DNA from: Adineta steineri
Lineage: Eukaryota; Rotifera; Eurotatoria; Adinetida; Adinetidae
Length of the DNA stretch: 64,000 nucleotides
Assembly: GCA_905250115.1 (NCBI GenBank)
Contig: CAJNOI010000019.1
Coordinates: 680,030-744,029 of the forward strand
Direction of reading: 5' to 3'
The position numbers were made by a program, and so were the translations under genes. The number at the start of each line of letters is the position of its first letter. Positions within the stretch are counted from its first letter, which is position 1. Under the pieces are notes generated by a model. The model did not search any database and was not told where the DNA came from. It saw nothing but the letters and a program-made list of their open reading frames with translations. Shown here one piece after another: positions 7,768 to 18,350 of this stretch.

Positions 7768-10667
7768 TTATTGCCCATGAAAAATTTGTCGAATCTTATT
7801 TTTTAAATATTGTCTGAGTTCATGATTACATATGAATAAATTAATAGTAATACTTAATATACATAGTTCAGCAATAATGGTCATTATTTCAGGGAACGAT
7901 GCAAGTATTATATTATCTGACTTTTGATCATTTTGACCCCCTTCTCTCCCACAAATAATCAAGTGTGAAATTTCTGGAATCCCTCCTTCCCCTGATTACG
8001 TTATCACTACGACCTTTTTCATGATAGACAAATCTGTTATACAGTCGAAAATCTGTATACGTCATCCTTGAGCGACCCTTCCCCTCCCTACAGTAATTAG
8101 GGTTTTCGTAGCACAAACTCAGGGCTGTCGTAACGAAGTTTACAGGCCTATCGTAGTGGTTACTACAAAGTTATAGCACTGTATAAGTAACATATGAATA
8201 TCTCTTATTATGGGGCTTTCGTAACAATAAATCAAAACTATTGCAACCAAAGAAGTAAGGATTTTTTTACAGAAAGAATGTTTATATCCATTGCTTTTTG
8301 TGAGATGACTCTAGTATGTACCATCTTTCAGAACGTTCACAGCTGTTTAGGTAGCCTACCTAATTTACGATCTAACGTAAATTATTCATGTCTCTACACA
8401 GCTTAATTCAAAAAGTTTCTTTATTATTGTTCTCTTTTCTAGATTTGACAAACAACAATCTCAACTGTTTGTCTCTTTAGCTCGTCTGCAATCGTGTCTC
8501 ACAATCAATCTTCTATCCATATATTATACACGAAATAAAAGCAATAAGTTAAACCAATTTCTATATACTTTATATATTTAATTATTGATCAACATGACAA
8601 ATACTATTAAATATTTTATTTTGACAATCAATATTCGTTCAGAGTATCAATGTTTTGGTAGGTTTCTGCCGAGTGAATGTCTTTATAGTCTTAAAAATCG
8701 TCTGTGTTTTTTTACTTAATTTAAATTTTAGAGGATATGATATTGCATCTACATGATGATCCAAAAGATGTCAAAAAATGGTTATATATCGCAAGTTCTG
8801 ATTTATTAAAAGAATTAGAAAATTTTATGTCTACTATCATTATCAATGGATTTGGTACAAACAATGGTGTATTATTTGTTAAACCAACAGGAAGACAAGT
8901 TGACAGCTCTCATCGATATTATTTTTATAAAGTGTTAGCTCGTGTTCGACGAGCGGATATATGTTTATTTCAGAATATAGAAAATGAAAGCAGGTATAGA
9001 TAAAGGTAGGTAAATGCTCTATTTTTTGCACATCTTCTATGTTTTACATTTTCTAGATAAATTCTTCAAAGTCTATACAAATAAAGAAGTTGAACAACAC
9101 TATGAAGATGCACAAGTTATAATTGCTCGTGAACGTATACAAATCTGTTTAAATGTCGTTCATTCAGGTATTGATATAACACATAGAAAAACAATTATTG
9201 ATTATACAACTGATTTGTTCCCAGAAATAATAGCTGTATCAACAACAGCAACAGAAGAAGTAGCAGCAGCAGAACATTTATCAGAAAAAATCAACGATTT
9301 ACCAAGTCCTCATTCTTCATTATCTTCTTTAGCAACACCAGTACTCAGTCCACCTTCAAATGGTACAAAATCTACAAAACGTACTCGTACTGCTGCTGCT
9401 TCTACTAATTCTACTTCAATCCAGATAAGGGCGTGGATGAGGGTGTGGGCGGATAAGATATATTTATCGCTACCACCAACACCCGCTCACACCCACACCC
9501 TCACCCTCAAAGGGTGACGACATCCCTGTTTTTTTCATAGCAGCTCAACTTGTCACGTGACGAGTTGCAATCTTCTCATCAATTGTCATTATTGACTGAC
9601 TCCTCCTCTCCCGTTAAACTTGATAACGTGATACTTGCATCGTCCCCAGGAATAATTGGATCAACGTAGATATAATTGCTAATAAGTAATGATAAATAAG
9701 CAGGTGCCCATCCTCCAATGAACATAGAAAATATAAAAAACATTTGTCGTAATAAAGAGATATCTCGACGATTAATTGATCCTTGCTGAATATTGACACT
9801 ATTGCTTGTTGTCATACTCAGTGTTTGTGCATGAACACGACGTGAAGAAGATCGAGCATGAAGGAATATTAATACATATAATACCATATTGATGAATAAA
9901 GGCACAAATACAGCTGTCAAACATGTATAAATTTGCATCCATATTTCATAAGAACAATACTAGAAGAAAACATATTTATTATCCCATTCTAGAAAAAAAA
10001 CTGAGTTTTTCGTAGAAATTTCTCTGAAAATAATTAATTATCAAGCTAGTAGACAAGATTTCAACTTTGAATATTACCAAAATCATAATAAACTTTCTAT
10101 CAAACAGATGTAATTTATACATTTATATACTCGTTTTTATTTTTGCATAGAAAATGAAATCTCACAAATAAAAGTAGGTCATTATACTTATGTGTGAGAT
10201 TAGTATAACTCATAATTAAATAAAATACATACTGGTTCTTGTCGAAAAATGAATGGCATTGAAATAACAAATTCACTTATCCATTGAATTGCAATAGATA
10301 TTACTATCCATTTTTTTGTTTTGAATAAACCTTTTGCAGGATACATTATTGAACAAAATCGATAAATAGTAAAATTAACAAAAGCATAGGGTATTCCTAC
10401 TCCCGCTATATTGTACCCATAGTACAAGACGATGCACATATTTGGAGCAAATAAACGGTCAACATCAAAATAATACATTGCAAAATAAATAAGAAAAAAT
10501 ATACCAGAAGCAAGTGTAGCCAAACATATATTAATTATAAATATGTTGTTATGATGACGAAAACGACGAACAAGTAAAAGTGGTATTGAATATAATAATG
10601 CAAAAAGTAAAATGACAATCGATAAAGTAACTTCAACAAGAGTAGTTATAAGAAATATATCTACCAT
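7768..10667 (-). CDS. rhodopsin-like G-protein-coupled receptor, three exons, split by a TIR element
   Basis: Exon 1 (10667-10233) encodes TM1-TM4, including the TM3 end YRFCSIMYP in place of DRY. Exon 2 (9959-9635) encodes TM5, a basic third loop (HARSSSRRVHAQ) and TM6 (FIGGWAPAYLSLL). TM7 and the C-tail (ELCILSITINLFICNHELRQ, stop at 7768-7770) lie 1.7 kb further on. If the donor after GATGCAA (9635) joins the acceptor at 7917, the frame is preserved across ...DPIIPGDDA/NNIILASFPE... and yields a 302-aa seven-helix receptor. Both splice sites lie inside the terminal inverted repeats of the inserted element. The start is the first ATG upstream of TM1 with a short extracellular tail. Ligand unknown. 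The alternative is that the receptor is simply broken by the insertion and ends prematurely at 9579 after reading into the element. Confidence 0.7.
8594..9517 (+). CDS. hypothetical protein nested inside the TIR element
   Basis: Three exons: 8594-8657, 8732 to about 8989, and 9057-9517. The first junction is GT-AG and in frame. The second needs a GC donor (GCAGGT at 8990) to keep frame; otherwise it is a frameshift. The middle exon has convincing coding composition (LHLHDDPKDVKKWLYIASSD, VLFVKPTGRQVDSSHRYYFY). The third begins KFFKVYTNKEVEQHYEDAQV and ends in a low-complexity Ser/Thr/Ala tract. The last 30 or so codons are read straight through a telomere-like fold-back, so the natural C-terminus has probably been replaced by repeat DNA. 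I do not recognise the family. It lies antisense within the GPCR intron, so both genes could not be transcribed freely together. It may be a captured host exon set or a dying gene. Confidence 0.45.
9429..9511. repeat. telomere-like fold-back motif
   Basis: GGCGTGGATGAGGGTGTGGG (9430-9449) pairs with CTCACACCCACACCCTCACC (9486-9505) around a roughly 35-base loop. It is nested inside the TIR element and read as the 3' end of its ORF, the only case in the window where a copy overlaps a coding frame. Confidence 0.75.
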
Positions 10668-11645
10668 TGTGATCAAATAATTTACCAAAATATAACTCAG
10701 TTAGGAAAAAAATATTTGAATATATAGATATGTCAAATGTCAAATGTATTTATGGATCACAACTAATGACATATGACAAGGCATGACAATGAGCTTTTCT
10801 TTCGCTAGATGAGAAATTAGAAAAAGGAAAATTATAATGTCAATCCAAAAAATAGTTCAAATACTACAGGTGTTGTCAAGAAATCCGGAAACGAAGAAAT
10901 CCGGAAAAGGGATAATCCGAAAAAAGAAAGATCTGAAGCGTGGAAATCAGGAAAAAACTTATTCGTAGTTTATTCAATGTCATCGTCGCAGAAGCGAGTA
11001 CCTAAAATACTACTAGAGAGGGAAGATAATAATATGAACGCAGAGCGAGAGAGAGGATAATAAAGAAAAGCACATCGACATGTTTTATTTCTTTTCCGGA
11101 TTTCTTGACATATTCATATTATACGATGGACAATTCTCTCACCTACTGAATCAAATTTGATAAAACTTGGTATAAACTAATATGGTAGTGCTATGTAGTA
11201 TATAATTAGCTTTCAATCAAAGAAAACATAACAAAACTTAAAATTTTTAGCCGTCCTATTTGTTTCAATAAACGCATAAAGAATATGTTGAAATAACTTT
11301 CGATATATATAGACCAAAAGATGTGATCTTTTTTCCAGAACTTTCTGTATTATAACAGACGACATATATCTTGAGGGTGTGGGCGTGATTAATTGATTCA
11401 GTCATCATCTACATTCACACATTATCAGTCTCATATCTAAACCTGAATCAACAATCACATTTCCACTCTCATTCCTCTCCAAATTCCTATAGATCAAACG
11501 ACTGAATGTATTACTTTGATGATGCAGCACTCATGAGAATATTTATAGAACATTTTAAAATTATTTAGAAGGTTTACATGAACGTCTTCTGATAGAATTC
11601 ATTTCTTTTCGCTGACGAATTTATCAACGAGCTACTGTAAATAAA
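10668..11645. other. intergenic region, GPCR to glutamate receptor
   Basis: Non-coding apart from the MITE. At 11371-11388 lies one arm of the telomere-like motif (TTGAGGGTGTGGGCGTG), with only a weak partner (ACATTCACAC) at 11411-11420. Confidence 0.5.
10874..11110. mobile_element. MITE-like element with 18-bp perfect terminal inverted repeats
   Basis: TGTCAAGAAATCCGGAAA at 10874-10891 is exactly inverted as TTTCCGGATTTCTTGACA at 11093-11110. The 237-bp interior has no coding capacity and contains further imperfect copies of AATCCGGAAA near the left end. Flanks show no clear target duplication, so the insertion mechanism is unresolved. Length and structure fit a miniature inverted-repeat transposable element. 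Confidence 0.75.
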
Positions 11646-14219
11646 CTATTTCTTAATCAAAAGTCGTTTTGTCCATCCAAATAATATAAACGATAAAATA
11701 ACAAATACTCCAAAGATCAAAAACAATCCACCCATTGAATCAATACCCATTGCAGTTGACGTTTCAGATGAAGCAGGACAATTCGTCGTTTGAAACCATT
11801 TTGCTACCAAATTATCAATAACACCTTCTTCTCTTAATGATAATATGGCAACATCTAAATCTTGTTGATATATCCATTGTTTAGATGCAACAATACCAAA
11901 TACACCTTCATCAAAACTTTCACCAACTAATGTTAAATTACAATAGACATTATTAATTAGATATTCTGCAAGACCAGTATCGAGAAAACATGCATCAACA
12001 ACACCATTTAATAATTTATCAAACAAATCGTCGACAGATTGTAATGGATAGTTATTTTGTTTACCGTTAGAGATTTCTCTTAAATAATAATCTTCAAGCG
12101 ATGAACCGGTAATAATTCCAAGACGATTATATGGCATCTTTCCACTTTTAATATCATCAATTCCTGATATAACAGGTTTTGATTTTAGTAATGTTAAATC
12201 AGATGCTAAGTTTGCAGTATAGGATGCTAATAAGACGATACTTAAGATATATAAACCAGCAGTTAATAGACGTCCAGCAGCTGTAGTAACATTAAAATCT
12301 ACTCCACATCCTGTTAGATTACCAAAACAATACCACATACCCATCGTACATAATGAAATAATTGATCTATTTCTTAATGCTTCATTTTCTTCTCTTTCGA
12401 ATAGACAAATTAGGATACCAGCAAACATCATAGCACCTAAGATTAATAACCAAAGATTACGTGAGAATGGTTTTAAGAATGATAATAAATCGATAGTCAC
12501 ATCAGGAGTATCTCGCATGATAATAATTGTAGATGTATCAAATATTGAACTGGAAAAACCAACTATTTCTCTTCTTGCTGCAGTTACAGTAAGATCACCC
12601 ATGAGTATATCATAAACACCATTAGCGACTGCTTCCATTAATTCATTACGAGTTAGATTTACTGATGGTATTTCAATATTTGGAATAAATCCTAGTCTAG
12701 TCTGTAAAAGAGAAATCAGATCAGGAAGATAACCAGTATAGTTCGTAATATTTTGTCCGAATTGATTTGTTATAATATTACTTATAGTATATGGAACTGA
12801 ACCAACCAAACCAATTCGTAAAGTTATACCATCAAGTTTTGCATTACTAGAAGGAAGAACTAACGAAGTACCTGGCCAAATAATTACACTCGTTTCTGTA
12901 TACTCTTGCCAACCATTATAATCCGAATAGTTTAATACAGGCACAGAATTCATACCATTTGTTGAAGTTTGAGCGTTTTGTGCAAAATAATAACTACCAT
13001 TGACGCGATCTGTTCGATTAACCACGAATTGCACATGACCTGAAACACCAAGAAATGCCATATTATTAATGGTATCGAAGAATAAATCCGAATTATGAAA
13101 TTGACATTGAAAACAAAATGAAGAGTTAGTAAATGATATACATGACAGAGAACTATTGATAATAGATGCTGAACATAGTTGTTGTAATGATTGAATTAGT
13201 AGCCAAGTTGCATCAAACGCAAATAAAGCATAATTATTTACATTTATTGGTTCAGGGAATGTTTCAGGTTCATATTTTTTCCAGAGATCATATGCTGCAT
13301 TTAATAGTGTAGTATTGATTGGTGCATTAACAACCAATGCTGTTGTTGGTTGTACAGTAAGCATTCCAATTAATTGTGAATAAAATGTTTGATTAAAAGA
13401 ATTTAGTGATATACTTGAACTTAATATCCATGTAAAATATGGACCGACAACATCAGAATCAAGTGCTTCTTGTACGATTAAAGATGTATAACTTGCTGAA
13501 GCCCATACTAGTACAATTCGTGTTGAACTACTAGTTAATATGTTCATCAGATTACCTCTAATACGAAGTGTTACAATATCAAATACAACCATATTGTTTA
13601 CGGTTAAATTATTTTTTACAAAAGCTTCGTTAATTATTTTTGCACCATCAGATCCAAATGCATCGTTTTGATAAATAATGATACATGAAGTCCAATTAAA
13701 TCGAATGAATAATTGGAAAATTGCTAATGCAGCTGCATTATCGGAAGGAACTATTCGATAAAAACTAGGATATGCCTTATGATCAGATAATTCAGGATCA
13801 GTTGCACTATAGGATATGACAGGTATACCAATTTTTTCGGCCAAATCAGCAATAATAGGTGTTTCTCGTGAGAATGCTGGTCCTATAATACCAATAATAT
13901 TTGAAGCAGACATGATTTGACATGTATTACTAATGGCATCTATTGCATTACCACTAGTTTGTGTTGATTGCCAGTCGATAAATTGTCCTCCGATTGTTAT
14001 GTTATATTGTTGAGAAAGTAATACTGCTGCTTTAAACATAGCACGAGAATGAATTGATAATTCAGTAGGATCAGTTGTATTCACTGCATCTGGAAAAAGG
14101 CCTAACAGTTGTATATTCGATGAATTTGATGAAGGCCAAATTGCTTTTACAGAATGTATATTAAACTGTTCAAATATAAATAATACAAACAACCAATGAA
14201 TGCTCTTCAATAAAATCAT
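11646..14219 (-). CDS. ionotropic glutamate receptor subunit, intronless
   Basis: An 857-aa single-exon protein with complete iGluR architecture. A signal peptide (about 1-26) is followed by a periplasmic-binding-type amino-terminal domain (about 30-420, with VISYSATDPELSDHKAYPSF, resembling metabotropic-type clamshells). Then come S1 (LRIGLVGSVPYTIS; GDLTVTAARREIVGFSSS, with the Thr and Arg that hold the ligand alpha-carboxylate), TM1, a re-entrant pore loop, TM3 with the gating motif ASYTANLAS, S2 (GSSLEDYY; CFLDTGLAEY, where Asp replaces the AMPA-type Glu, as in NMDA receptors), TM4 and a short tail ending RLLIKK. It should form a cell-surface tetrameric cation channel gated by glutamate, glycine or a related amino acid. 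The pore loop reads FGNLTGCGVDFN rather than a Q/R/N-site sequence. Lack of introns is unusual beside the intron-rich neighbours and suggests a retrocopy or intron loss. Confidence 0.92.
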   Translation of the reverse strand: MILLKSIHWLFVLFIFEQFNIHSVKAIWPSSNSSNIQLLGLFPDAVNTTDPTELSIHSRAMFKAAVLLSQQYNITIGGQFIDWQSTQTSGNAIDAISNTCQIMSASNIIGIIGPAFSRETPIIADLAEKIGIPVISYSATDPELSDHKAYPSFYRIVPSDNAAALAIFQLFIRFNWTSCIIIYQNDAFGSDGAKIINEAFVKNNLTVNNMVVFDIVTLRIRGNLMNILTSSSTRIVLVWASASYTSLIVQEALDSDVVGPYFTWILSSSISLNSFNQTFYSQLIGMLTVQPTTALVVNAPINTTLLNAAYDLWKKYEPETFPEPINVNNYALFAFDATWLLIQSLQQLCSASIINSSLSCISFTNSSFCFQCQFHNSDLFFDTINNMAFLGVSGHVQFVVNRTDRVNGSYYFAQNAQTSTNGMNSVPVLNYSDYNGWQEYTETSVIIWPGTSLVLPSSNAKLDGITLRIGLVGSVPYTISNIITNQFGQNITNYTGYLPDLISLLQTRLGFIPNIEIPSVNLTRNELMEAVANGVYDILMGDLTVTAARREIVGFSSSIFDTSTIIIMRDTPDVTIDLLSFLKPFSRNLWLLILGAMMFAGILICLFEREENEALRNRSIISLCTMGMWYCFGNLTGCGVDFNVTTAAGRLLTAGLYILSIVLLASYTANLASDLTLLKSKPVISGIDDIKSGKMPYNRLGIITGSSLEDYYLREISNGKQNNYPLQSVDDLFDKLLNGVVDACFLDTGLAEYLINNVYCNLTLVGESFDEGVFGIVASKQWIYQQDLDVAILSLREEGVIDNLVAKWFQTTNCPASSETSTAMGIDSMGGLFLIFGVFVILSFILFGWTKRLLIKK

Positions 14220-15784
14220 TGTTATTTGATCTTGAGAGTGTGTATAATGAATATTATACCTGAATCGGCTCTCACATACGTCCTATATAAAAGCACCTAG
14301 ATTTTATTGAATTTTTCTTTTTGATTTGAGTCAATATTATATTGTTCTGTGTCGATAAATACTGCATTCATTTTTATGCGTGAGATATTTTTAAGTGCTT
14401 CATTAAATATTTTGCTTTGAGTCAAATATTACCTCGTTATATATCGTTAAATTGTATAAAAAATAATGTAGAGTCAGTTGTTCGTCGGAAGTTGTGTTGG
14501 CGGGTATTCGTAATAGATAAACGCACCTTCCATATTTTTTAGATGCTTCGATCTAACAATTTTCTATTTATTATCTTCTTTGAATTTAGGTTGAATAAAA
14601 GTCATGGCCCAAATCGTATAATATATATTATAAAAACTGATATAATTATCCTCAAATAAGGAACACCCTCGATATCACTCTGAGCGACTAGATTTTCTAT
14701 GTTTTCAGTTGCATATTGTATGAAAAGAGACTGGTTCTTTGGGAGAGGTTTTCGATCGAATACAAGTATGTCATCTATAGAATAATTTCTTTATTCTGAC
14801 GAGTTTTGAATAAAATATATTTTATCCCAGGTAAACTGTGTATTTACTTAAAGCTTTGAAGAGAACTCAACATATGAAAAACATGGATGTATAACACACA
14901 AAAACAATCTCCATAAATTTATATAAGGTTTCTCAATATTGCAATCCTTTTTAGTACTTCAACTATGATTTATGGCATTATATATATATCAGATGCAACT
15001 CTATAGATGATAAGATATTATGCAGAAGTGCAATTATTTCGTAATCTAAAATATTCGCTTCGATCAATTTTTATGTTAATTCTTTCATCGTCAGTTCTAG
15101 AATATCGAATTCATTTGAATAATATCGAGAGTAAAAAAATACTGAAAACAAAATCAAGAAATATATCGAATGATAGAAATATGAGAAATGATTACCGACG
15201 AAAAGAAACATCACTCTCATTCATCTCTAGATTGATATTTGTGACATATCTATATTACTTTTTGAAATGTACTTCACATTTTGTTTACGATTTTTTAAAA
15301 ATATTATTACTATAGAAAGTTGTTTATGCGCGGTGGAAAGTGACTTTCTTGCGTTAATAACTATATGATTCATTTTAATGTATATAAAACTCAAAGAAAA
15401 AACGTTATGTACTGTTAGGATCAAATGATCGCAGCTTTTATGCAAATATTAAAAAAAAATGACTCAATGAAAGTCTTTCTCAATTTTCTTGTTGTTATAA
15501 GCATATTTATAAGACATTTTCTGTGAGATACAATATATTTTCATATAGTAACAACAATAACAATGGAACAGAAAGAAAGTTCAATAGGTGATGATAATGT
15601 TATACCAAACATTTATTAAAACGTCTATTTTCATGTCTATATAGTTATCTTGAATAAAACGAAACAACTTTAGTTACTGAACAAATTCTCGTTTTTTTAA
15701 AGAAGAATGAAGCGATATTCTCTTGAGGCAGAGTTCTTTCTCAAAAATTCAAGAAAAAAAACGAGCCAATGAGTAACTGATTTG
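14220..15784. other. intergenic region, no gene supported
   Basis: AT-rich. A degenerate telomere-like pair (CTTGAGAGTGTGTATAATG, and CTCACATACG about 35 bases later) lies near 14231-14280, just upstream of the glutamate receptor start. A 102-codon open frame at 15007-15315 has low-complexity composition and no recognisable domain; I judge it non-coding. Confidence 0.5.
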
Positions 15785-16177
15785 TTAACTGCCAGACCAA
15801 TTTCCCAATACCATACACCAATAAGTTACGCCATTTGCATCTTGAGCAATTCCCAATCCTATATTACGAAACTTCCCATTTAAAATATTGTCCCGATGTC
15901 CCTTGCTATGCATCCATGAATTCATAACACTAGAACATGTTGTTTACCCTGCAGCAACATTTTCACCGATAATAGTCCAACTGTAACGGGCTTTATGAGC
16001 ACGCTCACCGACATTTTTCTGTCCATCGATATTTTCTTCATGTGCCATATCTTTTGTTCTTGCCATATAATTGGCATGACTCTGTGCTGCACGATGTAGT
16101 CTCGAATGATACGATGAAGGTGGCGAGTTATGTGATTGACGATAATTATTACATAGATTAACGATCTCTAGAAGACA
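15785..16177 (-). pseudogene. CAP/SCP (CRISP-PR1-like) domain gene with a nonsense mutation
   Basis: The minus strand encodes most of a CAP domain: EIVNLCNNYRQSH (helix 1, followed by RLHRAAQSHANYMA), a HEENIDG segment, TIIGENVAAG, then VMNSWMHSKGHRDNIL, then NIGLGIAQDANGVTYWCMVLGNW. These match the bacterial/plant-type secreted CAP signature, with the GENVA, GHR-NIL and YW motifs in order. A single in-frame TAA sits right after GENVAAG, where Gln (CAA) would be expected, so one C-to-T change explains the break. The frame is open on both sides and ends at a normal stop. The 5' exon with a signal peptide is not evident; the open part begins at a possible acceptor near 16178. It is a recently inactivated copy or has a base error. 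Confidence 0.7.
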
Positions 16178-16961
16178 CTAAATCATGACTGTAACACTAT
16201 TATGCTGCAGTTTAAGTTCTGTTCGCTAATAAGAGTCTGATAATAAAATGATAATAATAGCTACTTGCCTTTTCGTGTCATTGTTATTTATGTGATTTTT
16301 AAAAAATATTTTTTTACACAGTTCTTCTTTGTAAATCGATGTAATCTTGTTATATATTATATATACTGTTGTCACATTTAGTCATTCGTTAGAAAATATA
16401 TCAACGATAAAAAACGGTAATGACTCAATCATGTGACTCTTGAGATTTAAAGGATTTCGTAACTTTTCTACCTGTAAAAATGAAAAGAAATGCATGAAGA
16501 TATGACTCATTTATTGTCGTTCGCTGATGCTTTTCTGGATAAGTTGCTTTTTTTTCTACATCTATTCGTATATTGATTTGCTTCTTGAACTGGTAATTAG
16601 ACTTGTTTTATTAAATCAGCCATTTTCTATTTGCACATGATATTCGTTACTCAATATTTATATTGTTCAAAACAAAGTTGTGGATGTGGGCACGAATGGG
16701 CGTCAGTGAGATATAAATAAAACACTCACGTTCATATCGACACTCATACTGATTCTTCCTTGCAGTCATTCGAACATGCATCATACATAACTTCACTTAC
16801 AACCACACCCACACCCTTATATAGCCTATTTTTCAAAAAAAAAAATCAAAATTATCTCAATTTACTTATTAATGAGATTTTTTTGCAAAATATCCAATGT
16901 TGCAATCATTATACTGCACGTAATATAATCAAAATATAAGAAACGGTAAACATTTTGACAA
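16178..16961. other. intergenic region
   Basis: No gene seen, although the missing 5' exon of the CAP pseudogene could lie near 16200-16300. The remainder is AT-rich and includes the fold-back motif at 16678-16820. Confidence 0.45.
16678..16820. repeat. telomere-like fold-back motif, long loop
   Basis: GTTGTGGATGTGGGCACG at 16678 is partly inverted by AACCACACCCACACCCTTA at 16801-16819, about 105 bases away. It is another intergenic copy, between the CAP pseudogene and the LRR gene. Confidence 0.6.
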
Positions 16962-18350
16962 TCAGAAAGATATTTTCAGTTCTGAATTTATTTGAAGTAT
17001 TCCTTCGAGATATTGTTTTCCATCATCACCTATTGGATTATATCCAAGATTGAGTGTAGTCAGTGTCTTTATAAAATAATAAATAAGTAATAAAATAAGA
17101 ATATTAAGACGAAAAGGAAAAGATTACGTTATTCTTTTGTAGGGCATCAGCAAGGCAGTGTGCTCCCTCTGAACTGATTTGATTCTCGTAGAGATTTAGT
17201 GTGGTAAGTATCTATATCAGTTGATATGATAATAAGGTTAAAGGAAGAATGATGTTACTTTATTTTCTCGTATAACGACAGCAAGGTATTGTACTCCTTG
17301 ATCACTGACGTGATTCCAGTGAAGATTCAGTGTGATAAGTGTCTATATGAAATAGCGAACGATAAAATGATGAGATGGAAACGAGAAATTATGTTACTTT
17401 GTTTTGTCGTAGAGCGTTAGAAAGATGTTTTACTCCTTGATCACAAATCTTATTGAATCCAAGGCTCAGCATGGTAAGTGTCTATGTGAGAAATAGTGAG
17501 CAAGCAATAACATGTGACTATTAGAAGAACATATGATGTTACTTTGTTATGTTGTAATACATTGGCAAGATACTGTACCCCTTCGTCACCAATTTGATTG
17601 GATTCAAGACTCAATATGCTGATCATCTATGTGCAATAGTGCGTAAATAATAGTGTGAGAAGATTCGATGAAGAGAAGTGTTAAAATTACATTATGTTGT
17701 TGTAGAGCATGAGCAAGATCTCGTACTCCTTGGTCATCGATACGATTGGCGGAGAGCTCTATTTCGATGAGTGTCTATGTGAAATAAAGCCAAATCAATA
17801 ATATGAGATGATTGGGAAAGAATACACTATTACTTCATTATGTTCCAGAGCATCAGCAATATAGTGTGCTCCTTGATTACCAATTTGATTATATCCAAGG
17901 TACAGTGTAGTGAGTATCTGTGTCAAATATCGTATGAGTGATGTGATAACAAAGTTAGAGAAAAAATAATGTTACTGTGTTTTGTTGTAGCATATCGGCA
18001 AGATATTGTGCACCTTGCTCATGAATACAATTGTATCTTAGATTCAATGTAGTGAGTGTCTACATCAAATAGTGAGTGACTAATAAGATGAGAAGGTCGA
18101 TAGCAGAGACTATTATATCACTTTGTTTTGTTGTAGAGCATTGGCAAGATGCTGTGCTCCCTGATCACCGATGTGATTGTGAGAAATATCCATTGTGATG
18201 AGTGTCTGTAAGAAATAACGAATGAGCAATAGCATGAGAACGTTAGGAGGGAGGATAATGTTACTTTATTATGTTGTAGAACATTGGCAAGAAGCCGTGC
18301 CTGTCGTGGACCGATTTTATTGTTTTCGAAGTTCAATGTAGTGATTGTCT
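16962..18350 (-). repeat. tandem exon array, one LRR per exon (10 units)
   Basis: The unit is about 84 bp of exon plus 45-65 bp of intron, repeated ten times with matched phases. Introns share GATAATATGAGAA-like words, indicating whole-unit (exon plus intron) duplication. Recognisable consensus residues in each unit are L-x-x-L-x-L-x-x-N-x-I and the GDQGA turn. Confidence 0.8.

Larger units (their letters stand above)
7890..9649. mobile_element. 1.76-kb element with about 28-bp terminal inverted repeats, inserted in a GPCR gene
   Basis: The left end, CAGGGAACGATGCAAGTATT (7890-7909, repeat to about 7917), and the inverse of the right end, CTGGGGACGATGCAAGTATC (9649-9630, to about 9622), match at roughly 22 of 28 positions. 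The CAGGG-type terminus resembles hAT superfamily ends. Flanking octamers CATTATTT and GAATAATT agree at only 5 of 8, so a target duplication is not demonstrated. The element separates TM6 from TM7 of the receptor and carries an intron-containing plus-strand gene. I saw no transposase motif, so it is probably non-autonomous, with captured DNA. Confidence 0.7.

Noticed and set aside
9579..9634. Receptor C-terminus ending LSSLTGEEESVNNDN
   Set aside because: These residues are read from the inserted element's terminal repeat and interior. The receptor's TM7 and tail lie at 7768-7889.
7882..9657. 8-bp target-site duplication flanking the TIR element
   Set aside because: The flanking octamers match at only five of eight positions, so I do not claim a duplication or a firm hAT assignment.
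15007..15315. 102-codon open frame on the plus strand
   Set aside because: Composition is dominated by Ile/Leu/Ser/Arg from AT-rich DNA, with no domain, no splice partners and no conserved pattern.
16962..18350. CRISPR-like regular spacing of repeats
   Set aside because: The repeats are coding LRR exons with splice sites, separated by introns, in a eukaryotic context.
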